64,000 bases of DNA from Pseudescherichia vulneris NBRC 102420 (GCF_000759795.1 NZ_BBMZ01000014.1:111441-175440); one strand, 5' to 3'. Counted from the stretch's first letter, positions 1-10,267 are shown. The notes: generated from the sequence alone by a model not told the origin. A program made the numbers and translations.

Positions 1-425
1 ACCCCCTCCGACGTCTCCGTTACCGGCAGAATGTCAATTCTGGCTGGGATAGCGGCCGCGTGACCATCCAGCAGTGAAATCTGTGGCGAGGCGTCAAACA
101 TCTCTGACTCTCTCTGCGTCTCCAGCCGGGGCAGCGTCACGTTGACCAGATTGATAGCGCGGGTGTTAAAACTGACGATCAGCGGCGGGGAGATCCACAT
201 CCGCTGCTCGCGGTTGCTCATGCGGATGCTTTTTTCCACGCGAAACACCAGCTGGTGCGGACCGTTCTCCAGCTCAATACTGCCCGCACCGCGCAGCAGG
301 GAGCTGGAGACCTTTTTGCCGTCGAGGATCAGGAGATCGATCTCCGTTGCCAGGCGCAGGGTCGTTGCGAAAGCGGTAACCGGCATTAAGCAGACAATCA
401 GTGCGGTGGCAAAGCCGGCTCTCAT
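1..425 (-). CDS. yccT: YccT-family DUF2057 protein, C-terminus outside window
   Basis: The reading frame starts at the ATG complementary to 423-425 and runs off the left edge, so only the N-terminal ~141 residues are present. It opens with a hydrophobic Sec-type signal ending near AFA. The mature part contains the family's [12 protein letters not shown] and [13 protein letters not shown] blocks. This matches E. coli YccT (220 aa) as I recall it, a periplasmic DUF2057 protein reported to restrain CsgA/curli assembly. Divergent yccU follows, as in E. coli. The function is transferred from the family. Confidence 0.9.
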   Translation of the reverse strand, partial: MRAGFATALIVCLMPVTAFATTLRLATEIDLLILDGKKVSSSLLRGAGSIELENGPHQLVFRVEKSIRMSNREQRMWISPPLIVSFNTRAINLVNVTLPRLETQRESEMFDASPQISLLDGHAAAIPARIDILPVTETSEG

Positions 426-591
426 AAAATCTCCGCTGTTTTTTAGGGTTAAAAACGTGTCTGAACATGTCTAAAGGTATGTTTAGTAACATATAGAGTT
501 ATGCTTCTGATTACCCTCATGCAGAGGTATGGGATAGATGGTCGAGTGCCCAGCTTTGGCATACACTTGAGAAAATAGCCTGGAGATGATT

Positions 592-1005
592 ATGAAAGAG
601 ACCGATATTGCTGGCATTCTGAAATCAACCCACACCATTGCGCTGGTAGGCGCAAGCGACAAGCCTGACCGTCCTAGCTACCGGGTCATGAAATACCTGC
701 TCGACCAGGGCTACCACGTGATCCCGGTCTCGCCGAAGGTGGCGGGAAAGACGCTGCTGGGTCAACAGGGCTACGCGACGCTGGCGGAAATTCCCGAGAA
801 GGTCGATATGGTGGACGTGTTCCGCCAGTCGGAGGCGGCCTGGGGGGTGGCGCAGGAGGCGATTGCCATTGGGGCGCAAACCCTGTGGCTACAGCTTGGC
901 GTGATCAACGAGCAGGCAGCGGTGCTGGCTCGCGAAGCGGGGTTAAACGTGGTGATGGATCGCTGCCCGGCGATTGAGATCCCACGCTTGGGGCTTACCC
1001 GCTAA
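592..1005 (+). CDS. yccU: CoA-binding domain protein YccU
   Basis: A 137-residue protein nearly identical to E. coli YccU. It is a single Rossmann-like CoA-binding domain, with [17 protein letters not shown] near residues 18-34 as the nucleotide-binding turn and VMDRCPAIE close to the C-terminus. The start at 592 is preferred over an in-frame ATG at 586 because TGGAG at 581-585 then lies six bases upstream, and because the protein then has the family length. Cytoplasmic; its physiological role is not established. It converges on hspQ across a shared hairpin terminator. Confidence 0.93.
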   Translation: MKETDIAGILKSTHTIALVGASDKPDRPSYRVMKYLLDQGYHVIPVSPKVAGKTLLGQQGYATLAEIPEKVDMVDVFRQSEAAWGVAQEAIAIGAQTLWLQLGVINEQAAVLAREAGLNVVMDRCPAIEIPRLGLTR

Positions 1006-1033
1006 AAAAAGACCCCGCGCTGGCGGGGTCTTA

Positions 1034-1034
<1 letters not shown>
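1004..1034. terminator. Bidirectional intrinsic terminator between yccU and hspQ
   Basis: An 8-bp GC-rich stem (GACCCCGC / GCGGGGTC, 1011-1030) has an A-run on its left and a T-rich stretch on its right. It can therefore terminate both convergent genes. Confidence 0.85.
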
Positions 1035-1405
<371 letters not shown>

Positions 1406-1410
1406 TCAAG

Positions 1411-2601
1411 CTACATGACGCGACAGGCAAACCCTTTAAGATACAGTCCTTCCGGGTAGGGAGCGATCACCGGGTGATCGGCGGCCTGACGGAACTGCTC
1501 TATAAATTGTACATCACGACCCGCATCTATTGCGGCATCGGCGATGATTTTCTGAAATAAATCGGTGGTCATCAGGCCGGAGCAGGAGAAGGTCAGCAGC
1601 ACGCCGCCGGGATTCAGCAGCTGGATCGCCAGCATGTTGATGTCCTTATAGCCACGGCACGCGCCCATCAGCTGACTTTTGTTCTCTACGAATTTCGGCG
1701 GATCCATCACGATAACGTCAAACTTCTCGCCGCTATCACGATATTTACGCAGCAGCTTGAAAACGTCATCGCGGACAAATTCCGCTTTGCTCAGGTCAAG
1801 CTGGTTGAGCTCTACGTTTTGCTTAGCCACGTCCAGCGCCTCCTGGGAGGTATCGACGCTCACCACCTGGGCACAGCCGCCCATCAGCGCAGAGACCGCA
1901 AAGCCACCGGTGTAGGAGAAGCAGTTCAGCACGCGCTTATCGGCAACGTACTGGCGGGTCGCCAGTCGACTGTCGCGCTGGTCCAGGTAGTAACCGGTTT
2001 TGTGTCCGGTCTGGATATCCACCAGCAGCTTCATGCCGTTCTCTTCGATCGGCAGCAGCGGCGGCGGCAGCTCACCGCTCACCGGGCCCTGAGTCAGCTC
2101 CAGCCCCTCTTTTTTACGTACCGCCACGTCGCTGCGGTCGTAAATGGCGCACTCCGGGTAGCGCTCCTGTAGCGCCGCCACCAGCGCCGGACGCTGATAC
2201 TCTGCGCCTGCGCTCAGCAGCTGCAGCACCAGGAAGTTGCCGAAGCGGTCGATAGTAATGCCGGGCATACCGTCCGACTCTCCGGCGATCAGGCGATAGC
2301 TATCCAGACCATCGCGCTTCGCCAGCCAGTCGCGCCACTGCTGGGCCTGAGCCAGGCGGCGGCTAAAGAAGGCGATATCCACGCTTTCGTTTTTATCGAA
2401 CGTCCAGACGCGGGCACGGATCTGCGAAGCAGGGGAGTACGCGCCGCGAGCTAACCATTTTCCCTGATGGTCAACGATATCAACGGTTTCACCGAGGTTG
2501 GCTTTGCCTTCCATGCGGGCAACCGCACCGGAGAAGACCCAGGGATGACGGCGCAGCAGAGACTTCTCGCGCCCTTTGGCTAACACTAAACGTACGCTCA
2601 T
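1411..2601 (-). CDS. rlmI: 23S rRNA m5C1962 methyltransferase RlmI
   Basis: A 396-residue protein collinear with E. coli RlmI (YccW), the SAM-dependent enzyme that methylates C1962 of 23S rRNA. An N-terminal PUA domain (about residues 1-75) precedes the Rossmann methyltransferase. The SAM loop is at 225-234 ([10 protein letters not shown]), the DPPKF motif at 300-304 and the FSCSG catalytic-cysteine motif at 338-342. The start is set at the MSVRL codon; thirteen upstream in-frame codons are not part of the family protein. It lies in the same minus-strand direction as hspQ. Confidence 0.95.
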   Translation of the reverse strand: MSVRLVLAKGREKSLLRRHPWVFSGAVARMEGKANLGETVDIVDHQGKWLARGAYSPASQIRARVWTFDKNESVDIAFFSRRLAQAQQWRDWLAKRDGLDSYRLIAGESDGMPGITIDRFGNFLVLQLLSAGAEYQRPALVAALQERYPECAIYDRSDVAVRKKEGLELTQGPVSGELPPPLLPIEENGMKLLVDIQTGHKTGYYLDQRDSRLATRQYVADKRVLNCFSYTGGFAVSALMGGCAQVVSVDTSQEALDVAKQNVELNQLDLSKAEFVRDDVFKLLRKYRDSGEKFDVIVMDPPKFVENKSQLMGACRGYKDINMLAIQLLNPGGVLLTFSCSGLMTTDLFQKIIADAAIDAGRDVQFIEQFRQAADHPVIAPYPEGLYLKGFACRVM

Positions 2602-2766
2602 AATAAATTTGATTGTCTTAATGAAGAAAATGGCCGCCATTTTCCTGGGTTAGAGCAGGAAAAGCAACGCATCAGGCGGGATTAACGATGCGCGTAGGTG
2701 ATGGCAAGGAATAGAATAAGCGCTACAGGATGGTCGATGTATCAGTTACCCGGAGAAAAATAGATT

Positions 2767-3123
2767 ATGCATGAGGATTTTCAGCTGTTTACACCGCTCC
2801 CGATGTGGCCTGTTATTGTCTACTATTCGCTCTCCATTGCGGTTTTCGGTATCGCTTACTTCGGGCGTATTCTTGTTCAAAGAAAGAGCAATTATCCTTT
2901 TTTCATTTTGTATACGTTGGTCATCGTCATGATGGCTGCGATCCAGTTTTGCATTTTTGTGCACGGTACCGCTTTCACCCGTAGCGTCTTTCACGTAGAT
3001 ATCGATGTGGATTTGTATGATTCAATCAGGTGGGGGGCGGTTGTTTTTGCGCTGCTATTTTTCTTCGCCATGCCGAGAAATGATTTTATGCGCTCGGTAG
3101 GCAGGAAGCGCTCCGGAAGATAA
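2767..3123 (+). CDS. Small inner-membrane protein, unknown function
   Basis: A 118-residue protein that I cannot assign to a named family. Three hydrophobic stretches (about residues 13-35, 44-67 and 86-104) suggest three membrane passes. The C-terminus is basic (RSVGRKRSGR), consistent with a cytoplasmic tail. A GGAG about 11 bases upstream gives a loose ribosome site. It sits alone between rlmI and acyP, where E. coli K-12 has no gene, so it is an insertion relative to that backbone. Local GC is lower than in its neighbours. Confidence 0.65.
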   Translation: MHEDFQLFTPLPMWPVIVYYSLSIAVFGIAYFGRILVQRKSNYPFFILYTLVIVMMAAIQFCIFVHGTAFTRSVFHVDIDVDLYDSIRWGAVVFALLFFFAMPRNDFMRSVGRKRSGR

Positions 3124-3279
3124 AAAAATGCCAGCACCATCAAGGTACTGGCAAGACAGACAGGCAATGAGAGTTAATACTTTCAGTCTGGTACAGAGAA
3201 GCGAAGCGGTATGTAGGGAAAAGTCTGATAGTGGCGGCGGCATACGCTACCCTTAGTGAATCAGAGAAGGAGTGTCGCC

Positions 3280-3588
3280 ATGACTGACGAGAACAGAACC
3301 AACGAAAAAGCGTCCGCCTGCGTTAAATGCTGGGTTCACGGCAGCGTGCAGGGGGTGGGGTTTCGCTACAGTACGCAGCGCGAGGCACATCGCCTTGGCT
3401 TGACCGGTTACGCACGCAACATGGATGACGGCAGCGTTGAGGTCCTTGCCTGCGGTGACGAAGAGAAGTTAGCCGAGCTGATTGAGTGGCTGAAAGCAGG
3501 CGGGCCGCGCAGCGCCCGGGTCGACAACGTCTTAACCGAGCCGCATCAGCCCACCCGCGAGTGGACCAACTTTGGGATCCGCTACTAG
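3280..3588 (+). CDS. acyP: Acylphosphatase
   Basis: A 102-residue acylphosphatase that hydrolyses carboxyl-phosphate bonds of acyl phosphates. The catalytic arginine is in [10 protein letters not shown] (Arg29) and the catalytic asparagine in GYARNMDDG (Asn47). The usual fold is about 92 residues, so this protein has a short polar N-terminal extension. The start at 3280 is chosen for AAGGAG seven bases upstream. It converges on tusE: both genes end in TAG within the same CTAG palindrome at 3585-3588. Confidence 0.93.
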   Translation: MTDENRTNEKASACVKCWVHGSVQGVGFRYSTQREAHRLGLTGYARNMDDGSVEVLACGDEEKLAELIEWLKAGGPRSARVDNVLTEPHQPTREWTNFGIRY

Positions 3589-3914
3589 ATGCACTTCACC
3601 GGTTTGGGCAGGCCAGCAATCTTGGTGGCCTGTTTGGCCGGGCCTTTCGGAAAGAGGCGGTAGAGGTAGCGGCTGTTGCCCTTCTCCTCGCCAAACTTGT
3701 TGGCCATCGCCTTGACCAGCATGCGGATCGCTGGTGAGGTGTTAAATTCCAGATAGAAGTCGCGCACGAAGCGCACCACTTCCCAATGCTCAGGGGAGAG
3801 GGTAATAGACTCCTGCGCCGCAATCACTTCTGCCAGACCTTCACTCCACTGGCTACTCTCTTTCAGATAGCCGTCGTTGTCGGTCTCTATCTCTTTACCT
3901 TCAAAGCTCAACAT
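3585..3914 (-). CDS. tusE: Sulfur relay protein TusE
   Basis: A 109-residue DsrC/TusE-family protein nearly identical to E. coli TusE. It accepts persulfide sulfur from TusBCD and passes it to MnmA for 2-thiouridine formation at tRNA wobble position 34. The acceptor cysteine is the penultimate residue (KPVKCI). The start is the [10 protein letters not shown] codon, which matches the family; an ATG two codons upstream is also in frame. Cytoplasmic. Confidence 0.94.
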   Translation of the reverse strand: MLSFEGKEIETDNDGYLKESSQWSEGLAEVIAAQESITLSPEHWEVVRFVRDFYLEFNTSPAIRMLVKAMANKFGEEKGNSRYLYRLFPKGPAKQATKIAGLPKPVKCI

Positions 3915-3961
3915 AATCATTCACGGGTCAGCTAAAAACCGCTGCAGTGTAGCAAAAAACA

Positions 3962-3983
3962 AAGCCCCGCATAAGCGGGGCTT
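3962..3983 (-). terminator. Intrinsic terminator of yccA
   Basis: A perfect 9-bp stem (AAGCCCCGC / GCGGGGCTT) with an ATAA loop. Reading on the minus strand, it is followed by a T-rich run and lies just past the yccA stop. Confidence 0.85.
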
Positions 3984-4001
3984 GAGGGGCTGCTTGTTCG
4001 G

Positions 4002-4661
4002 TTAGTCCCGGCTGGAGAAGCCCAGGATGCTCAGCAGGCTGACAAAGATGTTGTACAGCGAGACGTAGAGGCTAACGGTGGCGCGAATATAGTTAGTTTC
4101 GCCGCCGTGAATAATGTTGCTGGTTTCATACAGGATTGCGCCGGTAGAAATCAGGATAAACACCGCGCTGATCGCCAGATGCAGGGCAGGCAGCTGCAGG
4201 AAGATATTAGCTACCATGCCGATCAGCACTACCACGATCCCCGCCATCAGCATCCCGCCCAGGAAAGACATATCTTTACGGGTGGTCAGCACGTAGGCCG
4301 AGCAGCAGAAGAAGGTCAGGGCGGTGCCGCCCAGCGCCAGGCCAATCAGATCGCCCATGCCCGCTGAGAGGTAGGCGTTAAGCATCGGCCCGAGGATGTA
4401 GCCCAGGAAACCGGTAAAGGCGAAGGCGGCCAGAATACCGGCAGGCTTATCCGCCAGCTTATAGGTCAGGAACATTAAGCCGTACATGCCCACCAGCGTC
4501 AGGATCAGCCCCGGTGACGGCAGACCCAGCACCGTACTGGCGGTCGCGGTGATCGCGGAGAACGCCAGGGTCAGGCTGAGCATAAAATAGGTGTTTCGCA
4601 GCACTTTGTGCGTGCTGAGCAGCGATGTACGCCCGCGTGAAGCGCTAACAATACGATCCAT
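4002..4661 (-). CDS. yccA: Bax inhibitor-1 family membrane protein YccA
   Basis: A 219-residue protein with seven hydrophobic segments, collinear with E. coli YccA. YccA belongs to the BI-1/TMBIM family and is a substrate and modulator of the membrane protease FtsH. The cytoplasmic N-terminus begins MDRIVS, and the C-terminus is rich in [11 protein letters not shown] helices. Family length is 219, so the gene is intact. The role comes from the E. coli protein and is not tested here. Confidence 0.94.
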   Translation of the reverse strand: MDRIVSASRGRTSLLSTHKVLRNTYFMLSLTLAFSAITATASTVLGLPSPGLILTLVGMYGLMFLTYKLADKPAGILAAFAFTGFLGYILGPMLNAYLSAGMGDLIGLALGGTALTFFCCSAYVLTTRKDMSFLGGMLMAGIVVVLIGMVANIFLQLPALHLAISAVFILISTGAILYETSNIIHGGETNYIRATVSLYVSLYNIFVSLLSILGFSSRD

Positions 4662-4931
4662 GAGTCACTCTCTTATGACAGATGTAATTAAGGATGAAGG
4701 ATAGGTAAACAGAGCGGTAGCTTAAAGCGGTTTTACCCATCTTTACCCAAACAACAATAACTTACCGACAGCAGAGCCTGCTTTAAATTTCACTTTTGGT
4801 AGTGCGATCGCATTTTTGCCCGAACGAAACAGATCAACCTCTTATAGGTGCCTGAAAAGTATTGCCTTCTTCTCTGGCGGGCGCTAAGAGTGTCAGAGGT
4901 AACGTTAATCAGTACACTATTAAGGCATGAT

Positions 4932-6560
4932 ATGAAACCACAGACAGGTCACCGTTTTGCCCTCACGCTGCTGGCAACGGGCATCATAAGCATAAGTACC
5001 GCTGCACTGGCGGCTCAGGTCCCGGCGGGAACCACGCTGGCGGAGCAGCAAACGCTGGTGCGCAATAACGGCAGCGAGCCGGCCTCCCTCGATCCGCACA
5101 AGGTAGAAAGCAACGTCGAATTCGATATTATCAGCGACTTATTCGATGGGCTGATCGCAATCAAAAAAGATGGCAGCGTAGAGCCGCGCTTAGCAGAGAA
5201 GTGGGAGAATCAGGACAACACCGTCTGGACCTTCGACCTGCGTCCAGGCATCACCTGGTCCGACGGGACGGCTATTACCGCTCAGGATGTGGTCTGGAGC
5301 TGGCAGCGTCTGGTGGATCCGGCTACCGGCTCCCCGTACGCGACCTATCCAGGCAATATGCATATCGTTAACGCAGCGGATATTGCGCAGGGCAAAAAGG
5401 CCCCGGATACGCTGGGCGTGAAGGCGCTGGACGATACCACGCTGCAGGTTACCCTCAACCAGCCCACGGCGTCGTTCCTGCCGATGCTGGCGCACCCGTC
5501 GCTGGTGCCGGTTGATAAGGTGCTGATTGGCCGTTTTGCCGATAAGTGGACCAAGCCGGAGCACTTTGTCGGCAGCGGGCCGTACAAAATCACCGACTGG
5601 GTGGTGAACGAGAAGATTGTTGCGGTGCGCAACCCGCGCTACTGGGACGACAAGCATACCGTAATCAACAGCGTCACCTATCTGCCTATCAGCTCCGAGA
5701 CTGCCGACGTCAACCGCTACAAGGCGGGCGAGATCGATATGACCAACACCATTCCGGTAAACCAGTTTGCCCAGCTAAAGAAAACCCTGGGCGCAGAGGT
5801 GCATATCACGCCGCAGCTGGCGACCTACTATTACCAGTTTAATACCACCAAGCCGCCTTTTAACGACGCGCGGGTACGTCGGGCGCTAAATATGGCGCTG
5901 GATAAAGATATCATTGCCGACAAGGTGATGGGGCAAGGGCAGCGCCCGGCGTGGGTCATCAGCCAGCCGGAGATTGGCGGCGTGAAGATCGCCTCGCCGG
6001 ACTACGCCGCCTGGCCGCGGGATAAACGTATTGCCGAGGCGAAAAAGCTGCTGGCCGAAGCCGGGTTCAACGCGGCGCATCCGCTGACCTTTAATCTGCT
6101 CTATAACACCATGGAGACCCACCAGCGCATCGCCATTGCCGCCAGCTCGATGTGGCAGAAAAATCTTGGCGTGACGGCGAAGCTGCAAAACCAGGAGTGG
6201 AAAACCATGCTCGATACCATGCACACCGGCAACTTCGACGCCGTGCGCTATGCGTGGATAGCGGACTACGATGATGCAGCGACCTTCCTGAATACGTTCC
6301 GCACCGGTGACGGCGAGAATACCTCCCTCTACAGCAATCCAGCCTATGACGAGCTGATGCACAGTGCGGCAAAGGCCAAGGACGCTAACGAGCGTGGAAA
6401 GGACTATCAGCAGGCGGAGGCGATTCTGGCTCAGGACGTGCCGGCGATCCCGGTTTATCACTATGTCAGAGCGCGTTTAGTTAAACCATGGGTAGGCGGA
6501 TTCGATCCCAGCAACCTCGGTTACGTCTATACAAAAGATCTCTACATCACCAAACACTAA
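4932..6560 (+). CDS. OppA/MppA-type peptide ABC transporter substrate-binding protein
   Basis: A 542-residue solute-binding protein family 5 member, the same length as OppA and MppA of E. coli. The ATG at 4932 is chosen because it is followed directly by a basic-hydrophobic signal ending ALAAQVPAG; upstream in-frame codons do not add a signal. Diagnostic stretches include the VRNNGSEPASLDPHK strand, VSWQRLVDP-like blocks and a LVKPWVGGF/YITKH C-terminus. The protein is expected in the periplasm, delivering oligopeptides or murein peptides to an Opp-type permease encoded elsewhere. No permease or ATPase gene adjoins it. It lies between yccA and serT, where E. coli K-12 has no such gene. Confidence 0.88.
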   Translation: MKPQTGHRFALTLLATGIISISTAALAAQVPAGTTLAEQQTLVRNNGSEPASLDPHKVESNVEFDIISDLFDGLIAIKKDGSVEPRLAEKWENQDNTVWTFDLRPGITWSDGTAITAQDVVWSWQRLVDPATGSPYATYPGNMHIVNAADIAQGKKAPDTLGVKALDDTTLQVTLNQPTASFLPMLAHPSLVPVDKVLIGRFADKWTKPEHFVGSGPYKITDWVVNEKIVAVRNPRYWDDKHTVINSVTYLPISSETADVNRYKAGEIDMTNTIPVNQFAQLKKTLGAEVHITPQLATYYYQFNTTKPPFNDARVRRALNMALDKDIIADKVMGQGQRPAWVISQPEIGGVKIASPDYAAWPRDKRIAEAKKLLAEAGFNAAHPLTFNLLYNTMETHQRIAIAASSMWQKNLGVTAKLQNQEWKTMLDTMHTGNFDAVRYAWIADYDDAATFLNTFRTGDGENTSLYSNPAYDELMHSAAKAKDANERGKDYQQAEAILAQDVPAIPVYHYVRARLVKPWVGGFDPSNLGYVYTKDLYITKH

Positions 6561-6650
6561 GTATTGTGCTGATTTAATGGTCAATATGCTGTTCTTTCAG
6601 CCGATTAGCAGCATATTGCTTGTTTTTCAGGCAAACAGATATCACAGGGG

Positions 6651-6679
6651 TTTACACGGCGCATCGAGGTGTTTATAGT
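6651..6679 (+). promoter_or_regulatory. Sigma-70 promoter of serT
   Basis: TTTACA (6651-6656) and TATAGT (6674-6679) are separated by exactly 17 bases and followed by a GC-rich discriminator, as in stringently controlled tRNA promoters. The tRNA begins 12 bases further on. Confidence 0.8.
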
Positions 6680-6691
6680 GCGCCTCATTCC

Positions 6692-6779
6692 GGAAGTGTG
6701 GCCGAGCGGTTGAAGGCACCGGTCTTGAAAACCGGCGACCCGAAAGGGTTCCAGAGTTCGAATCTCTGCGCTTCCGCCA
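6692..6779 (+). tRNA. serT: tRNA-Ser (anticodon UGA)
   Basis: An 88-base type II tRNA. The acceptor GGAAGTG pairs with CGCTTCC, followed by a G discriminator and encoded CCA at 6777-6779. The anticodon loop CTTGAAA gives TGA at 6726-6728. A long variable arm (CGACCCGAAAGGGTT) and a standard T-arm are visible. The position after yccA matches serT of E. coli. Confidence 0.97.
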
Positions 6780-6789
6780 AATGCGGAAC

Positions 6790-6823
6790 AGCCCTGCGAT
6801 AGCAATATCGCGGGGCTTTTTTC
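6790..6823 (+). terminator. Intrinsic terminator of serT
   Basis: A 12-bp stem (AGCCCTGCGATA with TATCGCGGGGCT, one G-T pair) with a GCAA tetraloop, followed by a T-tract. Confidence 0.88.
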
Positions 6824-6887
6824 TTTTGGGAATTCCATCCCCAATTTACGCGACCTAAAAATGCTGTCTGGAAAGATGGATTTTACT

Positions 6888-7784
6888 TCAGGCGCGTGGT
6901 GCAGCTTTTACCGCATCGACAAACAACCTCAACGCAACGGGCATATGTCGATTTTGCGGAAAGTAGAGCGCGATCCCTTGCGATGCAATTGCCCAGTCGT
7001 CCAACAGCGTCACCAGTTGCTGGTTAGCCAGCCACGGCTGCGCATACAGTTCCGGAACATAGGCTATGCCTAATCCGGCAACGGCAGCCTCTACCATTAA
7101 TGCACTGCTGTCGAGTGTCAGACTGCCAGGTACATCCAGTGCAAGCTGCTGCCCATGCTGCTGATACTCCCAGCGATAGCGTTTGCCGCCTGGCAAGCGC
7201 TGCCGCAAACAGATGTGCTGCATCACATCCTGGGGGTGCTGGATTTTCGGCCGCTCTGCCAGGTAATCGGGCGCTGCCACGGTGACAAAGCGCAGCGGAC
7301 CACTCAGGAGAATGGCGACCATGTCTTTCGGTACATCTTCAATCAGTCGAATGCCCGCATCAAACCCTAGCGCGACAATATCTACCAGCTGACCCTGTGC
7401 GACCAAGTCAATTTCAATTCCCGGTTTCTGCTGAATAAACGTCGGCAATACTCTTTCCAGCAGAAGGCGGATCGCTGCATCGCTGGCGCTGATACGCAGT
7501 GTGCCATACGGCTGATGACCGCTCGCCGTGACGTCATTCAGCAGCTCATCCATCTCTGCCAGCAGCGGCGTTATGCGCGCAATAAGCATTTCACCTGCTT
7601 CGGTCAGCGCCACGCTCCGCGTTGTACGATGGAAAAGTCGTACACCAAGCGTCGCCTCCAGACCTTTGATCGTATGGCTGAGCGAAGAGCGTTTGAGCCC
7701 GAGCACCTCCGCGGCACGACGAAAGCTACGCTGCTCAGCAATGGTTTTCACGGCCTGCAGTTCGTTCCAGGAAGGGCGTTTCAT
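6888..7784 (-). CDS. LysR-family transcriptional regulator
   Basis: A 298-residue LysR-type regulator of normal length. The N-terminal winged helix-turn-helix spans about residues 1-65, with the family's FRRAAEVLGLKRSSLSHTIKGLE core and LFHRTTRSVALTEAG. The rest is a periplasmic-binding-protein-like effector domain. It is divergent from the short-chain dehydrogenase at 7885 across about 100 bases, the usual arrangement for a LysR protein controlling its neighbour. The inducer cannot be told from sequence. Confidence 0.9.
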   Translation of the reverse strand: MKRPSWNELQAVKTIAEQRSFRRAAEVLGLKRSSLSHTIKGLEATLGVRLFHRTTRSVALTEAGEMLIARITPLLAEMDELLNDVTASGHQPYGTLRISASDAAIRLLLERVLPTFIQQKPGIEIDLVAQGQLVDIVALGFDAGIRLIEDVPKDMVAILLSGPLRFVTVAAPDYLAERPKIQHPQDVMQHICLRQRLPGGKRYRWEYQQHGQQLALDVPGSLTLDSSALMVEAAVAGLGIAYVPELYAQPWLANQQLVTLLDDWAIASQGIALYFPQNRHMPVALRLFVDAVKAAPRA

Positions 7785-7884
7785 TGTTGAATATTTCCCA
7801 CTATCCCATGCCAGTTTGCGGAGATTATGCCACCAATCATCGGGTATATGATGAACGTCGGTTCACTAAACGGAGAAGACAATC

Positions 7885-8715
7885 ATGAAAACCTGGCTAA
7901 TTACCGGCGCGTCTAGCGGCCTTGGGCGTTTGATGTGTGAAAAACTACTGGCCCGCGGTGATAGGGTAGTGGCAACCGTTCGGCGTGAAGCTGCATTAGC
8001 TGATATGCGCACGCAGTACGGCGATCGTTTGCAGGTAAGGGTGCTCGATCTCAGCATGACGGCCACCATCAGGCCCGCCGTCGAAGCAGCGTTTGCTCAG
8101 GCGGGGCGGATAGATATTGTGGTAAGTAATGCAGCTTACGGGCTATTTGGTGCAGCGGAAGAGTTGAGCGATACACAAATTGAGCGGCAGTTAACCACCA
8201 ATCTTATGGGCTCAATTCAGCTGATTCGTGCGGCAATCCCCTTTTTACGACAGCAGGGAGGCGGGCGCATTGTGCAGGTGTCTTCGGAAGGCGGCCAGAT
8301 TGCCTATCCCAACTTCAGTTTGTATCACGCCAGTAAATGGGGCATTGAGGGCTTTGTCGAAGCGGTTCGCCAGGAAGTTGCCGCGTTTGGCATCGACTTT
8401 TTGCTCGTAGAGCCTGGCCCCACGGCAACCCAGTTTGGTGCCGGACTGGATATGGCTGATGCTTTACCTGAGTACCAAGAGACAGCAGCAGGAAAAATGC
8501 GGGAAGCGCTACGTTCTGGCGAGTTTGTCATTAAAGGTGATGCGGAAAAATGCGTGACGGCGATGATTGCCGCAGCTGATGCGGAAAGCCCACCCCTGCG
8601 TCTACCCTTGGGCAGCACCGCCTATGACAATATTGACGCGGCACTCAGGGCACGTCTGGAGGCATTGCACGCGATGAAAGCCGTGGCCTATAGCGCCGAT
8701 CGCAAGACGCCGTAA
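7885..8715 (+). CDS. Short-chain dehydrogenase/reductase
   Basis: A 276-residue classical SDR. The NAD(P)-binding glycine motif TGASSGLG is at residues 7-14, the NNAG-equivalent SNAA at 81-84, a catalytic serine at 133-134 and the YxxxK pair Tyr147/Lys151. The arginine-rich segment after the second strand suggests NADP(H), which is an inference. The gene is divergent from the LysR regulator and well spaced from its ribosome site (CGGAGAAG). The substrate is unknown; the family resembles cytoplasmic oxidoreductases acting on small carbonyls or alcohols. Confidence 0.9.
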   Translation: MKTWLITGASSGLGRLMCEKLLARGDRVVATVRREAALADMRTQYGDRLQVRVLDLSMTATIRPAVEAAFAQAGRIDIVVSNAAYGLFGAAEELSDTQIERQLTTNLMGSIQLIRAAIPFLRQQGGGRIVQVSSEGGQIAYPNFSLYHASKWGIEGFVEAVRQEVAAFGIDFLLVEPGPTATQFGAGLDMADALPEYQETAAGKMREALRSGEFVIKGDAEKCVTAMIAAADAESPPLRLPLGSTAYDNIDAALRARLEALHAMKAVAYSADRKTP

Positions 8716-8777
8716 GCAGGTACCGATCGATGAGTTAAACACTACACTGCCGCTCGGTTAATCTAATTCGTGTCGGT

Positions 8778-9290
8778 TCACGATTTTGTCGCGGCATAAA
8801 TCACGGTCATACCTAAAGCATTACTACGCTTAGTGACGACCATGGTTCCTCTACCAAAGTAATTGCCTACGGGTTCGCACACTTTAATGCGTCTATTTAG
8901 ATCCGGATCGTCAACGTCAGCGCCACTACAGCTATGACGGCCGCTCCCTGAAAACACATAGGGAGCCGAGTAAGCCGTTATTGTCCCTGGTATCAACCAG
9001 ACCACCGTAATAACCAGGATATAGCTAAAAAAAATCGCCATCAGTAGCGATCCGGCAAAGACCTTGAGGTTATTTTTGATGCCGTAAAATGGCGGGCCTT
9101 TCCCCCATTTTTTGATGCTAAAAAAGAACGCGGAGCCAAGTATTAACGTTATTGCAGCCAGCAGGGATTGAGTTTGCTGGGCCAAAAATGTGCTTTCATC
9201 AACCGTGGAGCGCCATGCGATGCAGGCAAATATGCAGCCCAATCCACAGATCGTTGCCAAAAGTAATTTGGGGTAGGAATACGTTTTCAT
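8778..9290 (-). CDS. Membrane protein of unknown function
   Basis: About 170 residues from the ATG at 9288-9290. Longer in-frame starts (9308, 9338) exist but would run into the aldo/keto reductase promoter. Three hydrophobic segments occupy roughly the first 105 residues. A soluble C-terminal region of about 60 residues contains cysteines and ends AATKS. Composition is AT-richer than that of the neighbours. I do not recognise the family. It is transcribed against the surrounding genes, so it is probably an independent unit. Confidence 0.55.
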   Translation of the reverse strand: MKTYSYPKLLLATICGLGCIFACIAWRSTVDESTFLAQQTQSLLAAITLILGSAFFFSIKKWGKGPPFYGIKNNLKVFAGSLLMAIFFSYILVITVVWLIPGTITAYSAPYVFSGSGRHSCSGADVDDPDLNRRIKVCEPVGNYFGRGTMVVTKRSNALGMTVIYAATKS

Positions 9291-9355
9291 TTGTCCGAAT
9301 AGTCGCATAGAAAGTTTGGTCGTACAATCAATGCACACTCACACAGGAGATCACC

Positions 9356-10216
9356 ATGTCAAAACCCACAATGCGTTACCGCCTGGGCGACCGTGAAGTA
9401 AACCGTTTAGGCTATGGTGCCATGCAGTTGGCTGGTCCAGGTGTTTTTGGGCCTGTTAAAGATGAAGCGCGGGCGATTCAGGTTCTGCGTGACGCCATCG
9501 CATCTGGCGTTAATCACATTGATACCAGTGACTTCTACGGCCCGCATGAAACCAACCGGCTGATAAAAAAAGCGCTGCATCCTTATCCTGACGATCTCTG
9601 CATCGTAACGAAAGTGGGCGCGCGCCGTGATGAGAAGGGCGGATGGCTTCCAGCATTCAGTCCGGAAGAGCTGACGCAGGCGGTAGAGGATAACTTACAT
9701 AACCTGGGGCTGGACGTGATACCCGTGGTTAATCTGCGCAGCATGTTTAATGTGCATCATCCGCAGGAAGGTTCGCTGGAAAGAGAGCTGGAAACGCTGA
9801 TCAAGCTGAAAGATCGCGGACTGATCCAGCATATTGGTCTCAGTCATGTCACCGCCAAACAGATCGCCGATGCACAAAAAATGACGCCGATTGTCTGCGT
9901 TCAGAATATGTATAACCTTGCCAACCGGCAGGACGATGCGCTCATCGACGAATTGGCTGCACAGGGCATCGCCTACGTACCGTTCTTCCCGCTCGGGGGG
10001 TTCTCGCCGTTACAGTCGGAACAACTCAATGACATCGCCACCGAGTTACAGGCAACGCCGATGCAGGTTGCACTGGCCTGGCTACTGAAACGTTCACCCA
10101 ACATTCTGTTAATCCCCGGCACGTCATCGCCCCAGCATTTGCAGGAGAACCTGGCCAGCGAACAGTTAACGTTGTCGGACGAGGTGATGGAAAGGTTGAA
10201 CCCGGTAAGTGCCTAA
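9356..10216 (+). CDS. Aldo/keto reductase, PdxI (YdbC)-like
   Basis: A 286-residue TIM-barrel aldo/keto reductase. The catalytic aspartate, tyrosine and lysine are Asp56, Tyr61 and Lys86 (HIDTSDFYG and VTKVGAR). The position that usually holds the tetrad histidine reads asparagine (VVNLR), as I recall for E. coli pyridoxal reductase PdxI, which it resembles closely throughout (RLGYGAMQLAGPGVFGP, VPFFPLGGF, LLIPGTSS). The likely reaction is NADPH-dependent reduction of pyridoxal or a related aldehyde. AGGAG sits eight bases before the ATG. It lies directly upstream of a DMT-family transporter, possibly co-transcribed. Confidence 0.88.
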   Translation: MSKPTMRYRLGDREVNRLGYGAMQLAGPGVFGPVKDEARAIQVLRDAIASGVNHIDTSDFYGPHETNRLIKKALHPYPDDLCIVTKVGARRDEKGGWLPAFSPEELTQAVEDNLHNLGLDVIPVVNLRSMFNVHHPQEGSLERELETLIKLKDRGLIQHIGLSHVTAKQIADAQKMTPIVCVQNMYNLANRQDDALIDELAAQGIAYVPFFPLGGFSPLQSEQLNDIATELQATPMQVALAWLLKRSPNILLIPGTSSPQHLQENLASEQLTLSDEVMERLNPVSA

Positions 10217-10267
10217 CTAACAGCATGCTCCTCATAGGGCACAGGAAAGCGGCGGCGAAGAAAACTG

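Noticed and set aside
6692..6779. serT as prophage attachment site
   Set aside because: tRNA genes often carry att sites, but no integrase and no repeated serT 3' end is visible downstream in this window.
8778..9338. Longest form of the membrane protein starting at 9338
   Set aside because: That start lies in the aldo/keto reductase promoter region and lacks a ribosome site; 9290 is preferred.
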